The position numbers and the translations under genes are program-made. This document shows positions 24,643-35,905 of a DNA stretch of 64,000 nt, one piece after another. The DNA comes from Anniella stebbinsi. Its lineage: Eukaryota > Chordata > Lepidosauria > Squamata > Anniellidae. The notes under the pieces are model-generated. The model was not told the origin of the DNA, did no database searches, and saw only the letters and a program-made list of their open reading frames with translations. Location of the stretch: NCBI GenBank assembly GCA_029215795.1, contig JARDYH010000001.1, positions 226,055,654-226,119,653 on the forward strand, read 5' to 3'. Within the stretch, counting starts at the first letter, position 1, and each line of letters starts with the position of its first letter.

Positions 24643-27600
24643 ATTGTGCATCTATTTCATCTTCCCTACTTAATTGGGTTTTCTCTTCTTCAAGGGCAAT
24701 TCATGGTTCTAGGTTACTCTCAGATTGCCCCTGGAGAAGGAAAAATTACATTTCCAAAACTCATTGGGCTTTAATAAGATCAGGGATTTTGTTCCTCCCT
24801 TGCCTTCCCATTGCTCCTCTATCATGATTTTGATTTTGCAAATATTATCAGGCCTGACAGCTCTTTTGCCTTTTCCCCACAGCTACTTCTCACTAGCTCT
24901 CCACTATCAGCTGTCCAGAAGCAGTTGGGATCCATGTGCATTTCTAGCCTTAGCACCCACAAGGACTCCCTGGAAGGCAGCCCCGAGGCCCAGCAGAATC
25001 TTCTATCCACTGTAGTCATGGCCACTGCTGAAGTGTAACATGGGGTCTGGTGAAGAAGAGGGCCGGCAACCAACTAGGATGGCCACTTATGAATCCCCAA
25101 AAATGAGGAAATGCATCACCAAAAATTGGGAGATGGATGTGTGTTAAATTTGGATATGCTAATTTATATGTATAGATGCAAATTTAGAAATAATTATTAT
25201 AAATTAAATAGAAACATGGTGCATCTCATAACAGAGCAAAACTGCAACCAGGAGTCTTCCTACATGAGCCTTTTATTGTGGGCACATGATTTATCATTCA
25301 TGGTAGTTTGTGGGTCCTATAACATTGTCATCCTCCAGGGCCTCTCCCGTACTTTGCAACCATTATCACGTTGTTTCCCCTAAGGAGGAAAGTGTGGTAT
25401 TATTTAGAAATGACGGAATGCGAGACTCATGAAATTGCACAATTTCGTTATACTGCAGCACTATCTAGTGGTTGTATCATGAAACATATGGAATGGCGGA
25501 GAAAGAAACCCCCTGGAACAAAGCACGCGTAAAGGAGCCGATCTTAATCCCATAAGGAATCCGGAAGCAGAAGCCTCGGTAAAGGTGTGGGATAAAAACC
25601 TCATGCCGAAATGCCCCAAGTGACCTGTGTACTTGCCTGTTCAGTCTGCTATCTGTGGATGGGCAACTTCAAGGCTTCTGCTTTCCCTTCTTATAGTTCT
25701 TTATCTTTAAAATGGAAATGGACAAGACAGCCCTTCAGATAGGGAACAGTCATGCAAATAGATGTTGTCCCCATGAGACTCCTATGAGGAAAGGTTACAT
25801 CTTTTTGTTTTGCTGAGTTATTGCCCTTTTTATTGCTAATTTGCTGTTCATATGGACAATATGAATGCCTGCAGCAAATAGCAGCTTTAGGGGGGACAGC
25901 TTGGATTGCGGCCATGGCACAGATCTCCTCTGTCCTCAATTGCTGCAGCACCAACCCTAAGCAGTACCAACTGTGACTACTTTTAGCAAAATATACTATT
26001 GCTGGAAGCTGTATCTCCCAATTTTCATGCATCTTCTGAATCATGCTTTATTTGGCCATGAGCCATATTGGTATTCAAATACAAACAGGAGCCATTCATT
26101 GGGTTTGGATGCTCCCAATACATTTTGCTGCCTGAGGCAAAGAACAAGATGGCGCTCCCTCCTGCTCCATGTACAAAAGCCAGCTGGACTGTTTCTTCAA
26201 CACTAACAATGGACCAGCATCCTCCACTGCACCTGAAGGAGCAGATTATCTTAGGGGAGACAGAGCAGCCCGGTTGGCACTAAGCTCTCTCCTCCAACAC
26301 CTTGCTGCCACCTCCTAGTATCTGCTGCCTGAAGCAACTGCTTCACTCTGCCTAATAGTAGGGCCGGCTCTGCTCCTAAGGGCTGGGATAGAAAATGTAC
26401 AACCTAAAAATCAAATAAAATACAGTCGTTTAATCTGTAGTTTCCGTCTAGTATTCCTGCTTCCCAATATGGGTTCAGCAGAGCCAAATGATTTTAATTA
26501 TCAGGAAATTTCAGTCTTTCCTTCCAGAAAATCCACAGATGTAAATAATAATGCCGATAAACTTTGATGTTTTGCAAAGTTACAAAAAATGGAAATGCTG
26601 ATCGTATGGAAAACTGACATTACAGTAAACAACTTTGTTAAAGTGGACAACTGTGCCTCTGGAAAATTGGCAGAGTTATTGCTCTTCTTTTTACTGCTAA
26701 TTTGCAATTAGCTGCCGTTGTGGCCTAGGCCCATGTGGACATGGTATGTGTTCAGATTTTTAAGACCTCTGCAGAGAAGAACATTAAAGCTGTGTGATGT
26801 TGCTGAGATGAATGTTAGGTCTCCTAGGGATTATACGTAGTAATTAAAAGTACTGTTACTAAATACACACTGTAGACCTATGAAGACATGCAACATGGCC
26901 CCCCAAAGTAGTGCCTGCAGGCACCACAGTAGAGATTCGCAGCATGGATGAAGAGGCTGCCTGAACCAGGAAACTTTACAGTGGGTATGAAGAGAGAGAC
27001 GGCATGCCTCCTTTCCTTCTGTCCAGCCTTGCTGCTACCACTGCTATTTTATTTTGAAGATTCTTTCGGTCCCTTCCCACTTGCAGGGCTGGCCCTAGAC
27101 ATTTTGCTACCTTAGGCAAAGGACCCCAGGTTCTAATATTATGGAAGAGAGAGAGAAATGTCTCCCTATCCACATTCTCCATACCATGCATAATTTTGTA
27201 CACCTCTATCAGGTCTTCCCTCACCCACCTGTGCTGGTATGAGAGAGGTCCAAAACAAAATAACAACCCACAACTTAATTAAAAAGCAACTGCACATGCA
27301 TAGTCATCCTAAGTAGGCATCGTAGATATAGCTCCCTTACACTGAAACCTTATCTCTCTGTCATTAACTTTGCCTCCACTACAGTGGGATAGTATTGCAC
27401 TTCCGATCTGATAACGCCAAGGATTAACCAGGCCCAAACGGGACTACGTTACTTAATAATTACGCAAGGTGTGTAGTTTCAAAGCATGTGAAAATGGCAT
27501 CAGTTTCGGGCTCAGACTTATAGCAGGGCCACAAAGGTGTAAGGAGAATGAGCAGGGAATCACAATGCACCTTTTCATAAAACATTGGAACACGATAGCA

Positions 27601-28962
27601 CACAAATGCAACTCACAGCCAGCCACTTTAAAAAAAAAAAAGAAGCAACTTTTCATCTAGTGCAAATTAGCCTGTTACACTAATTGCAATGGAAGATTGC
27701 GACAGTGAATATCCATAGCCACTGTAGATTAAAGAAGAAGTATAAATGCACGCGTATTGGGTGAATTGTCTACTAGCCGGGATGGGCACAGCATTAATAC
27801 CCATTCAAAATCTCCTATAATCTTTTTGTTTACCCTCCCCCTGCCCTCCAGATCTTGGGAATTAATCGTCATACCATCTACCTAAGAGTGTAATGATTTT
27901 TCCCACTCATTAGGCTTTTTAGGATAGGGAGGGGCAACTTGTAGCTCACCTGATGTCCCATCAGCCATAGCCAGCATAGCCAATGGTGAGAAGCTGAAAG
28001 CCAAAACGTTTGGAGGGCCCAAATTGCTCATGCCTAATTTAGAATGATCATGTGGAAATAAGAACAGGCCTCCCGTACCTTTACTATTGTGTAGAAGAGG
28101 GCATTTTGGCAGGTGCTAGTTTCCATGCATAGCTGAGAAGAGATGCTGACACCCCTATTTACAGATCTATTAAGGATGTAGGAGCCCTGGCTCCTTTGCA
28201 ATTGGTTATGTTAGTTACAAAGATTTCAAAAAGGTTATCAATTCCCATGACTGTCCTCATTTCTCCTGGGCTGCTATCTCTCCACATGTTGATGATGAAT
28301 AGTTGTGAGCTTTTTTTCAGTAGGGAAAGAGGTCAAAACCAATCATGCATGCATGACACAAGGCATTTTTATTATGCACGTGCATTGTGGGATTCTGACA
28401 TTTATTTAAGAATTAATGCAGTGCTGTTGCTTGGGCAGAGCAGTGATCCCACACTCCTGAAGAAAAGCAGTAAGGGACCATTGTGACATACTATTTCAAT
28501 CTGATTCAAGCTATGTAGAACACAAACATTCTTGATCATAGTTTACTATGGGCAACAGTAAGTGGATGGGACAAAACTGGGCTATAGAAGGGCTTTTGAT
28601 TTAGAGTAGGATAGGAACATTTTCCTGTACGTGATCTATGAGTTTTTTTTCATTTTTTATTGCCTGCTGCTTGAAGAAAATTGCTATCTGCTTTTGATTA
28701 TTTCAGGCTGCTGGCTGTCAGAGTTAATTTATTTGTCAATCAGTTCTGATGCTGCTGGGTGGTTACTGTGAAACTAATTATTGTCAGGAAGCTCAGGGGA
28801 TTCCACACAGACATGTTTTTTTCAATGTCACTTTTTAAAAATAGAAGAACATATAGAACAAGACTGAGCTGGGCCACACGCAGCATGGCAGACAAATGTG
28901 CCATGAATTCTTGACTGCTCTTTTTCAGTCTCTGGATTTTCTTAGGAAATATTATATTATAT

Positions 28963-28999
<37 letters not shown>

Positions 29000-29449
29000 G
29001 TTTGTAGGAGAAGTTCCCGCATTTGAATATAAGGCATCTATTTACTTTTGCTGCCTTTAAATCTCTCTAATCTCAGAACGGGTCCAACAGTGATATTGAA
29101 GGGCTACAGATGTGTGTTGAGCACATATCTGCCTGTTGTGGCTTTGCACATGCCAGTGTTTCCATTCTGTCATTCAATAGGACATGAACCATACATGCAC
29201 AGGGTCCATATGATCGGAGCAATGCAATCATAGTGCCAGGTCTGGCATCTGTCCCAGGGCTACATGGACAGTTGAGTCCCAGGACTCTGGTGGGACCTAC
29301 GGCCGATATCTCCCTCTTTTCTGGCACTCCTGAGGGATGGTCACACATTACATGCATGCATATTCAAATGGTTGTGACAATCTGGCCCTCTTCAGGTGGT
29401 CAATTTTTGCAAGCATGGAGGGCAACAGAGATACCTGTTTTGGCCCCAC
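24643..29449. other. No gene; scattered repeat fragments
   Basis: A CpG-bearing unclassified stretch is at 25,410-25,640. Sequence of the type GCCTGAGGCAAAGAACAAGATGG...TAGTAGGGCCGGCTCTG at 26,114-26,373, and CAGGGCTGGCCCTAGACATTTTGCTACC at 27,083-27,110, look like hAT-type repeats. A hairpin-type repeat is at 27,925-28,040. (GT)n is at 28,965-29,003. Nothing coding. Confidence 0.4.
28965..29003. repeat. (TG)n microsatellite
   Basis: About 18 TG units with one C interruption. Confidence 0.95.
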
Positions 29450-29815
29450 ACCCAGGGCTGGAATCAAGGGTAGGCATATGTGACACCTTCCAAAGGTCCA
29501 TGTATCAGCAAGGACCCAATGACAAGAGCCCCATGGAGTAGCTCCTCCTTTTCACCTTTGCAACCTTCTTGTTCACCTACCTTCTTGTTCACTCTGGCCC
29601 AGAAAATAGAGGTATTGAGACAGAGAAACAGTAGATGCTTCTGCCTAATTGCTCACGGGCTCTATCAAGCAAGCAAGAGGAGATAGAGAATGAGGAGCAA
29701 TAGCATCTGGTGAGAATGGCAGTGAGGAGGCAGACTCACTGAGGGAGGGGGCCACTGAAGGTATCTTGCCCAAGGGCCCTCAGAAACCTGGAGCTGGCAC
29801 TGCCCACAGCCTCCA
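29450..29815 (+). repeat. Dispersed repeat, family Y copy 1
   Basis: GGCTGGAATCAAGGGTAGGC, ACAAGAGCCCCATGGAGTAG, AGACTCACTGAGGGAGGGGG and AAGGGCCCTCAGAAACCTGG recur in the same order at 44,222-44,592. Ends (GGCTGG.../...GAGCTGGCACTGCC) suggest a decayed hAT-type element. No coding capacity. Confidence 0.75.
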
Positions 29816-30989
29816 TTTGCAATCTCCCCATGTTGACGTGGAAGGTGCTGCAATGGTGCTATAACTGTATTTGTCTGAATATAGTTACAGAGCTCCATGT
29901 GATCAGGAACCCTGATAGCAATGTCAGGGTGGAGCTACCCAGCACAACCCCATTCCCAGCTTGTGTGTTCAATTAAACAGTAAGTATAATGGCTAAATAA
30001 GGCCACCATTACATGTGAATAACAAGTAAACACATTTAGGCTGCACATGCACTGAAGGTAATTGAATGAACACCCATCTATGTGGGCCATGGCAGATAAG
30101 AACCACATTTACATTTCCTATAGTGTCCTAGACTGCTCCTAACATAGTGTTACACTGGGGCATTGTGGGAAATTTAAATGGTGGCTCTGAGCCACTGCAA
30201 CTCATCAACACTGCTGTCCCATCCACCAGTGCATGCTGCCAGATGAGTTAATCCAGGTTCATGGGGAAGATGGACATAGCAGCTGGCTCTGAATAGTACA
30301 GAAAGAGTTACCTGCCTTTTATAGGTATCCACATCTCCAGATTACCGTGGTTCTTGTTTAGCACATAAGCACTGAATTGAAGCCAGGAACCTAAACTCAA
30401 AAATTTGCTGCAGAGCCTTCTTAATTACACATACTCTGACAATTCATTGTTGAAATGCTCTTATTGCCTCAAACTCACACACAAATTTTAATTCCAGGCA
30501 CGGTAGTGTTTCTGCTTGGTTACAATATCAATACTGATCGATGTAATCAACAGTCTTTATATATCTCTGAAAAAGGGCCTGCTGTCTCTGGTTGCTGTTT
30601 ATTGTTCTATTGAGAAAAAGCTAGGAATGGATTCATTCAAAAGAAAAGGGTGACCCTCTTAGTTGCTGACAGATCCCTTCTAAAACTATCATATGTGTTA
30701 CGGCATGCACCAAGATCAATGTTCTCCCTAACTCACCCGTGAAGCCTTTAAAACCATTGAACTGGAATTATTAATCCTGCAGAGCAAATAAAATCCTGAG
30801 TGTTTCACCACTGCTTTGTAAAAGAGAGGAAACAGCTGTCCTAACGTAGGAGCTAAGTATGTAAACCTCATGCGTGCATTTAAGCAACAACACGTACATC
30901 AAGGGAAGTTGACATTAAGAAGTGAAGGTGTTTTATGTCTATCTGACCCGCAAAGCAAAATGTATCAGCTGGATTTCTCATTTACTCCA
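29816..30989. other. No recognised feature
   Basis: AT-rich unique-looking DNA without exon or repeat signals that I can identify. Confidence 0.4.
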
Positions 30990-31120
30990 GCTTTCCCCCA
31001 ACCTGGCACCACCCTTCAGATGTGTTGGACTACAACTCCCAACATCCCCTGCTGGCTGGGGATGATGGGTGTTGTACTCCTACACAGGTGGAGGGCCCCA
31101 GATTGGGGGAAGGCTGGCCT
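30990..31120. repeat. Short palindromic repeat (hairpin type)
   Basis: CCAGCTTTCCCCCAACCTGG at the left, GATTGGGGGAAGGCTGGCC at the right, and CTACAACTCCCAACATCCCC / GGGGATGATGGGTGTTGTA inside. A well-kept copy. Confidence 0.85.
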
Positions 31121-31401
31121 ATTCAATTTCCTACCTGCCCTGACTGTTAGGCCCAGAACAAGTACCAATAGCTTTAAAAATAAAAACAACATAAAAGAGA
31201 CTTGGACCTCCATCACACCTAATTTCCCCCCTGGTTTGCCTTCGCATTTTTTTACCAGCGCATCAAGCTTATGATCTCTTTCACCTGAATAGCTGCTCTT
31301 GCGCTCCTTCGGTCTTCCACTCCACTCCACCCCTCCCCTTCTCTTTCTCCCTGCTTCATCCAGACCGCCTTTCTGCTGGGCAAAAATGGAACAACACTTT
31401 A

Positions 31402-31756
31402 GGCCCCCTCCACAAGGATGCGCTTTTGCGCCCGGTTCGGGGATTATGCGCATTTTCGCGGAGGCGCATTTACGCCTAATCCCTCTGCACGGGAGGCGGC
31501 GAGAAGCGGCGAAGCGCATTAAAAGATGCCCAAAAAGCACTTTACAGGTAGTTAATGCGCATAATCGCTTGTTCACACAGCGAAAATACGCTTTAACGGC
31601 CGGAGCAAAATAAAAGTCGCTATTTAACGCGCGTTCGAAAATGCGCATTATCGGGGAGATAACGCGCCTGTACGCCCGTTTTGCGCTCCGCTCGTGTGTA
31701 GGTAAAATTTATAATGAGCCTTCAAGGCTCATTAAACGTCTCGTGTGGAGGAGGCC
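31402..31756. mobile_element. CpG-rich PIF/Harbinger-like MITE
   Basis: Ends GGCCCCCTCCACAAGG and TCGTGTGGAGGAGGCC are inverted, flanked by the 3-bp duplication TTA (31,399-31,401 and 31,757-31,759). TWA duplications and GG-starting TIRs are typical of PIF/Harbinger. The body is CpG-rich with repeated ATGCGCATT/AATGCGC motifs. The uninterrupted target is seen in the copy at 23.9-24.6 kb, which lacks it. No transposase. Confidence 0.8.
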
Positions 31757-31942
31757 TTAGTCTGGCTCTTTGGGGGCATTGAGGGACTACAATCCTGTCT
31801 CTGCAGAGGTTCAGGCATTGTGTGATTTTAAAAAACGCTTTCAAGCCTGGGATGCAAGGTTTGGGTTTTATATTGAGGCTTGCAGCCGGCTGCTAAAAGA
31901 GATTGCTTTTCCCTGCCAGGACCTGATGCAATCCATCAAGCC

Positions 31943-32262
31943 TAGGCTGACCATCTGAAAAGGAGGACAGGGCTCATATAACTTTAACAGTTGTAGAGAA
32001 AAGGGAATTTCAGCCAGTGTCATTTGTATGCAATTAGTTCCTGGTGAAATTCCCTCTTCATCACAACAGTTAAAGGTGCAGGCACTATACTAGAGTGACC
32101 ATATACAAAAGAAGGCAGGGCCCCTGCAACTTTAACTGTTGTGATGAAGAGGGAATTTCACCAGGAACTAATTGCATACAAATGACACTGGCTGAAATTC
32201 CCTTTTCTCTACAACTGTTAAAGTTATATGAGCCCTGTCCTCCTTTTCAGATGGTCAGCCTA
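31943..32262. mobile_element. 320-bp hairpin hAT MITE
   Basis: The element is almost a perfect inverted repeat: the left arm (TAGGCTGACCATCTGAAAAG ... CTTCATCACAACAGTTAAAG) is mirrored by the right arm ending in CTTTTCAGATGGTCAGCCTA. The arms meet near 32,075-32,120. The 8-bp duplication ATCAAGCC lies at 31,935-31,942 and 32,263-32,270. TIR TAGGNTGACCA relates its ends to those of the MITEs at 39,775 and 62,904. Confidence 0.92.
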
Positions 32263-32619
32263 ATCAAGCCCCCAGTTCCTTTAAAATTACACGGAGGCCT
32301 AGGGCACATTAAGTGTGCTTAGGGAAATAATCTAGTCTTTTAGTGTTCTAGGAAAAGCTGGGAAACAGGAGGGGTGTCAGCAGGACAGGCACAGCGTCAT
32401 GTGAGAACCATGTTGCAAATCTGCACCCCAGGCATGGTGAGAGTGCACTAAATTGCAGGTGTGATGGAGCTCTTGGTGTACAAATTTCACATGGCCCAAG
32501 AGACTATCAGGAATGTCTCAGGGTTTTCATTACCTCGCCCAAACACTTACCAGGACCTTCACAATCCCCAGGAGCTTCTGATGTTTCTCCACCATTGCTC
32601 CAGCAGGGGCATCGGGCAG

Positions 32620-32821
32620 CACGCAAGATTTCTGCAAGCAGGCAAACATACTCATTATTCAGTTAAGCAGGAGAGGATATCCAATGTATAAAGCCCTGAA
32701 TAGGGACAGAAAGGAACTTTTACAATCTAGGAACCAGCAAACAACAGAAAGAATGGTTGTTCCTGTAAGTTATGACGGACACACTAGCAAGATCCGATAT
32801 ATCATAAATAGATATTGGTAT
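32620..32821 (+). mobile_element. Penelope-like element, upstream part
   Basis: A frame at 32,663-32,820 reads LSRRGYP, then KALNRDRKELL and KIRYIINRYW. These match the conserved stretch after the reverse transcriptase of Penelope-like elements (RGYP, R..LL, I..I...W). The frame is cut at 32,821 by a hAT insertion and resumes at 34,875 after the 8-bp duplication. The 5' boundary is uncertain and earlier reverse transcriptase sequence is not recognisable. Confidence 0.75.
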
Positions 32822-34866
32822 TAGGGATGTGCACTGGATCGGACCCGATCCACGATCCGAGTCCGGTCCAGTGGGAAATCGGATAAATTATCCGATTTCC
32901 GATCCCGCAGCTGGATCGGCCGATCCAATCCGAACCGGTCCGAAAAAGCTCCGAACCGGTTCGGCGGATCGGCGGATCGGCGGGCGCCCACTGGCACCCA
33001 CCGCCGCTTCCATTGGCGGGCGCCAGCGGGCGCCCGCCGATGAAAGTGGACAGCGGGGGGGGGAGGAGGGGGGCACTTACCTTCTCGGCCCGGTGGCTCC
33101 CGTCCGGCGCCGGCGCCTACTACTACTAGCAGGCTCCGCGGCCTGCTCTAGGGTGGCGCGCCGGGTGATGTCATCACCCGGCGCGCTACTCTAGAGCAGG
33201 CCGCGGAGCCTGCTGGAAGTAGTAGGCGCCGGCGCCGGACGGGAGCCGCCGGGCCAGAAAGGTAAGGAGGGGGTGCGTGGAGGGGAGGAGGGGGCGCGCG
33301 GAGGGGGGAGGGGGGCCCTTACCTTTCCGGCCCGGCGGCTCCCGTCCGGCGCCGGCGCCTACTACTCCCAGCAGGCTCCGCGGCCTGCTCTAGGATGGCG
33401 CGCCGGGTGATGTCATCACCCGGCGCGCTACTCTAGAGCAGGCCGCGGAGCCTGCTGGAAGTAGTAGGCGCCGGCGCCGGACGGGAGCCACCGGGCCGGA
33501 AAGGTAAGGAGGGGGTGCGTGGAGGGGAGGAGGGGGCGCGCGGAGGGGGGAGGGGGGCCCTTACCTTTCCGGCCCGGCGGCTCCCGTCCGGCGCCGGCGC
33601 CTACTACTCCCAGCAGGCTCCGCGGCCTGCTCTAGGATGGCGCGCCGGGTGATGTCATCACCCGGCGCGCTACTCTAGAGCAGGCCGCGGAGCCTGCTGG
33701 AAGTAGTAGGCGCCGGCGCCAGACGGGAGCCGCCGGGCCGGAAAGGTAAGGAGGGGGTGCGTGGAGGGGAGGAGGGGGCGCGCGGAGGGGGGAGGGGGGC
33801 CCTTACCTTTCCGGCCCGGCGGCTCCCGTCCGGCGCCGGCGCCTACTACTCCCAGCAGGCTCCGCGGCCTGCTCTAGGATGGCGCGCCGGGTGATGTCAT
33901 CACCCGGCGCGCTACTCTAGAGCAGGCCGCGGAGCCTGCTGGAAGTAGTAGGCGCCGGCGCCGGACGGGAGCCGCCGGGCCGGAAAGGTAAGGAGGGGGT
34001 GCGTGGAGGGGAGGAGGGGGCGCGCGGAGGGGGGAGGGGGGCCCTCACCTTTCCGGCCCGGCGGCTCCCGTCCGGCGCCGGCGCCTACTACTCCCAGCAG
34101 GCTCCGCGGCCTGCTCTAGGATGGCGCGCCGGGTGATGTCATCACCCGGCGCGCTACTCTAGAGCAGGCCGCGGAGCCTGCTGGAAGTAGTAGGCGCCGG
34201 CGCCGGACGGGAGCCGCCGGGCCGGAAAGGTAAGGAGGGGGTGCGTGGAGGGGAGGAGGGGGCGCACGGAGGGGGGAGGGGGGAGGGGGGCCCTTACCTG
34301 CCCGGCCCGGCGGCTCCCGTCCGGCGCCTACTACTCCCAGCAGGCTCCGCGGCCTGCTCTAGGATGGCGCGCCGGGTGATGTCATCACCCGGCGCGCTAC
34401 TCGAGAGTAGGCCGCGGAGCCCGCTGGTAGTAGCCGCCGGCGCCGGACGGGCCAAGAAGGTAAGCAGTGGCGGGGAAGGGGGCTTACCCCCCCCCGGAGC
34501 CGTCCGCTTCTATCCGCTGGCGCCCGCGGGCGCCAGCGGATGGAAGCGGGCGGCCCCAGGGGGCTAGGGAGCGCGGGGGAGGGGGTTTACCTGCCGGGGC
34601 CGTCCACAGCGGACGGCCCCGGGGGGGGGGAGGGAGTTAGGCCCCCCCTTACCCACCCGCCACCATTTTTTCCTCATAGACTTGCATTGCAATGCAAGTC
34701 TATGGGGAAAAAAATGGCGGCCGATCCAAAAATGTACGATTTTTGGGTCGGGATCGGACTCGATCCGGTCCGGGGGGCCTCCGATTTTGTCCGAACCTGT
34801 CCGGGACAAAATTGGAGGTCCCGATCCGGGTCCCGATCCGATCCGGGGGGTCCGTGCACACCCCTA
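32822..34866. mobile_element. Non-autonomous GC-rich hAT-type transposon (hAT-GC copy 2)
   Basis: The left end TAGGGATGTGCAC and right end GTGCACACCCCTA are inverted repeats. The 8-bp duplication ATTGGTAT lies at 32,814-32,821 and 34,867-34,874. Subterminal sequence is GATCGGA/TCCGATC-rich as in copy 1. The CTTGCATTG...CAATGCAAG block with AAAAAATGGCGG lies near the right end here and near the left end in copy 1, so the two copies are in opposite orientation. The 2,045-bp element carries a tandem array and no transposase. Confidence 0.95.
33070..34455. repeat. Tandem array of six 242-bp palindromic units inside the hAT
   Basis: The motif GGTGATGTCATCACC recurs with its G of GTGATG at 33,165, 33,407, 33,649, 33,891, 34,133 and 34,376, so the period is 242-243 bp. 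Each unit is itself an inverted repeat: GGCTCCCGTCCGGCGCCGGC, CGCGGCCTGCTCTAG and GCGCGCCGGGTGATG are mirrored on the other side. Inner units differ by only a few bases; the first and last diverge more. Extremely GC- and CpG-rich. Confidence 0.95.
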
Positions 34867-35795
34867 ATTGGTATCTCCTGGATGATATACCTGCCTGCCA
34901 AGGAGGCCCCACCTTCACATATAAACAAAAACAGAACCTCAGGGACATTTTGGTACATAGCGCCTGCAAGCCTAAACCCAAATGGAGAGATATAACACTT
35001 TTAGGGGAAGAAGTAAAAGGCAACTTTCCCTTTGGCCATTGCAGTATATGTATCAATTGCCATAGAGGCAAAAGCTTTATTAACCCAGTAGACAATAAAC
35101 AGTATCAATACCGAGGTTTCTTTAATTGTAGTGTCAAAGGTGTAATATATGCTATTACATACCCTTGTAAAAAAAAATCTAAATCGAATAACTAAAAGAG
35201 CTATTAAGACCAGGATCAGTGAACATACGAGCTGCATACGAAACCAGCTGGTACAAGCTCCCCTTGTTCAACACTTCTTGGAATATAAACATAACCTCGA
35301 TGACTTGAAATTCTGATGTCTGGAGAAGGTTGAAGCACAAGGACAACTGATGCACCATAGACTTCTACAGCGGGAATTGTTCTGGTTTTTCACTCTAAAG
35401 ACCAAGTCCCCAGTTGGCTTGAATGAGGAGATGAACTGGATGGTCATGCATTAGGAAGAGCATCTACTGTATATCTATATATGCATATATGTTTGGCTGG
35501 TATGTGTTTGATTTGTGATTTCGCTGGTGATGTTTTGAAGTATTTTAGTGTTATCAGCTAGCCTAGGATGAACGCCCTTAAAATTGTAATCAGCTCCTCA
35601 ACTAGGCTCCATCCACCACATCTGCATTCTAATTATTTTAAGAATTTAATAGGAGCCTTAAGCTGATAGCCGGAAAGTTACTGTTTGGGCAGCATCCTGA
35701 GCTATTTTATCATTATTTGACATTTGTATGTGAGTATATGGTTTATTTTATATATTTACATTTTTAGCTTATTTTATTTGTTGTGTGTGTGTGTG

Positions 35796-35830
<35 letters not shown>

Positions 35831-35869
35831 CATATATGAACACTCCCCTTTCTCCCCAGCCATTACCAG

Positions 35870-35905
<36 letters not shown>

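Larger units (their letters stand above)
31205..32472. mobile_element. TIR element, family X copy 2 (reverse), with two nested MITEs
   Basis: Left end GGACCTCCATCACACCTAA and right end GGTGTGATGGAGCT are inverted copies, and CTTG flanks both sides. Relative to 23,944-24,642 it is reversed: TTTCTGCTGGGCAAAAATGG, CAAGCCTGGGATGCAAGGTT and CATGGTGAGAGTGCA blocks all match the complement there. It is longer only because 31,402-31,756 and 31,943-32,262 are later insertions. Confidence 0.8.

Noticed and set aside
32822..34866. CpG island promoter
   Set aside because: The CpG-rich block is exactly bounded by transposon termini and target duplications.
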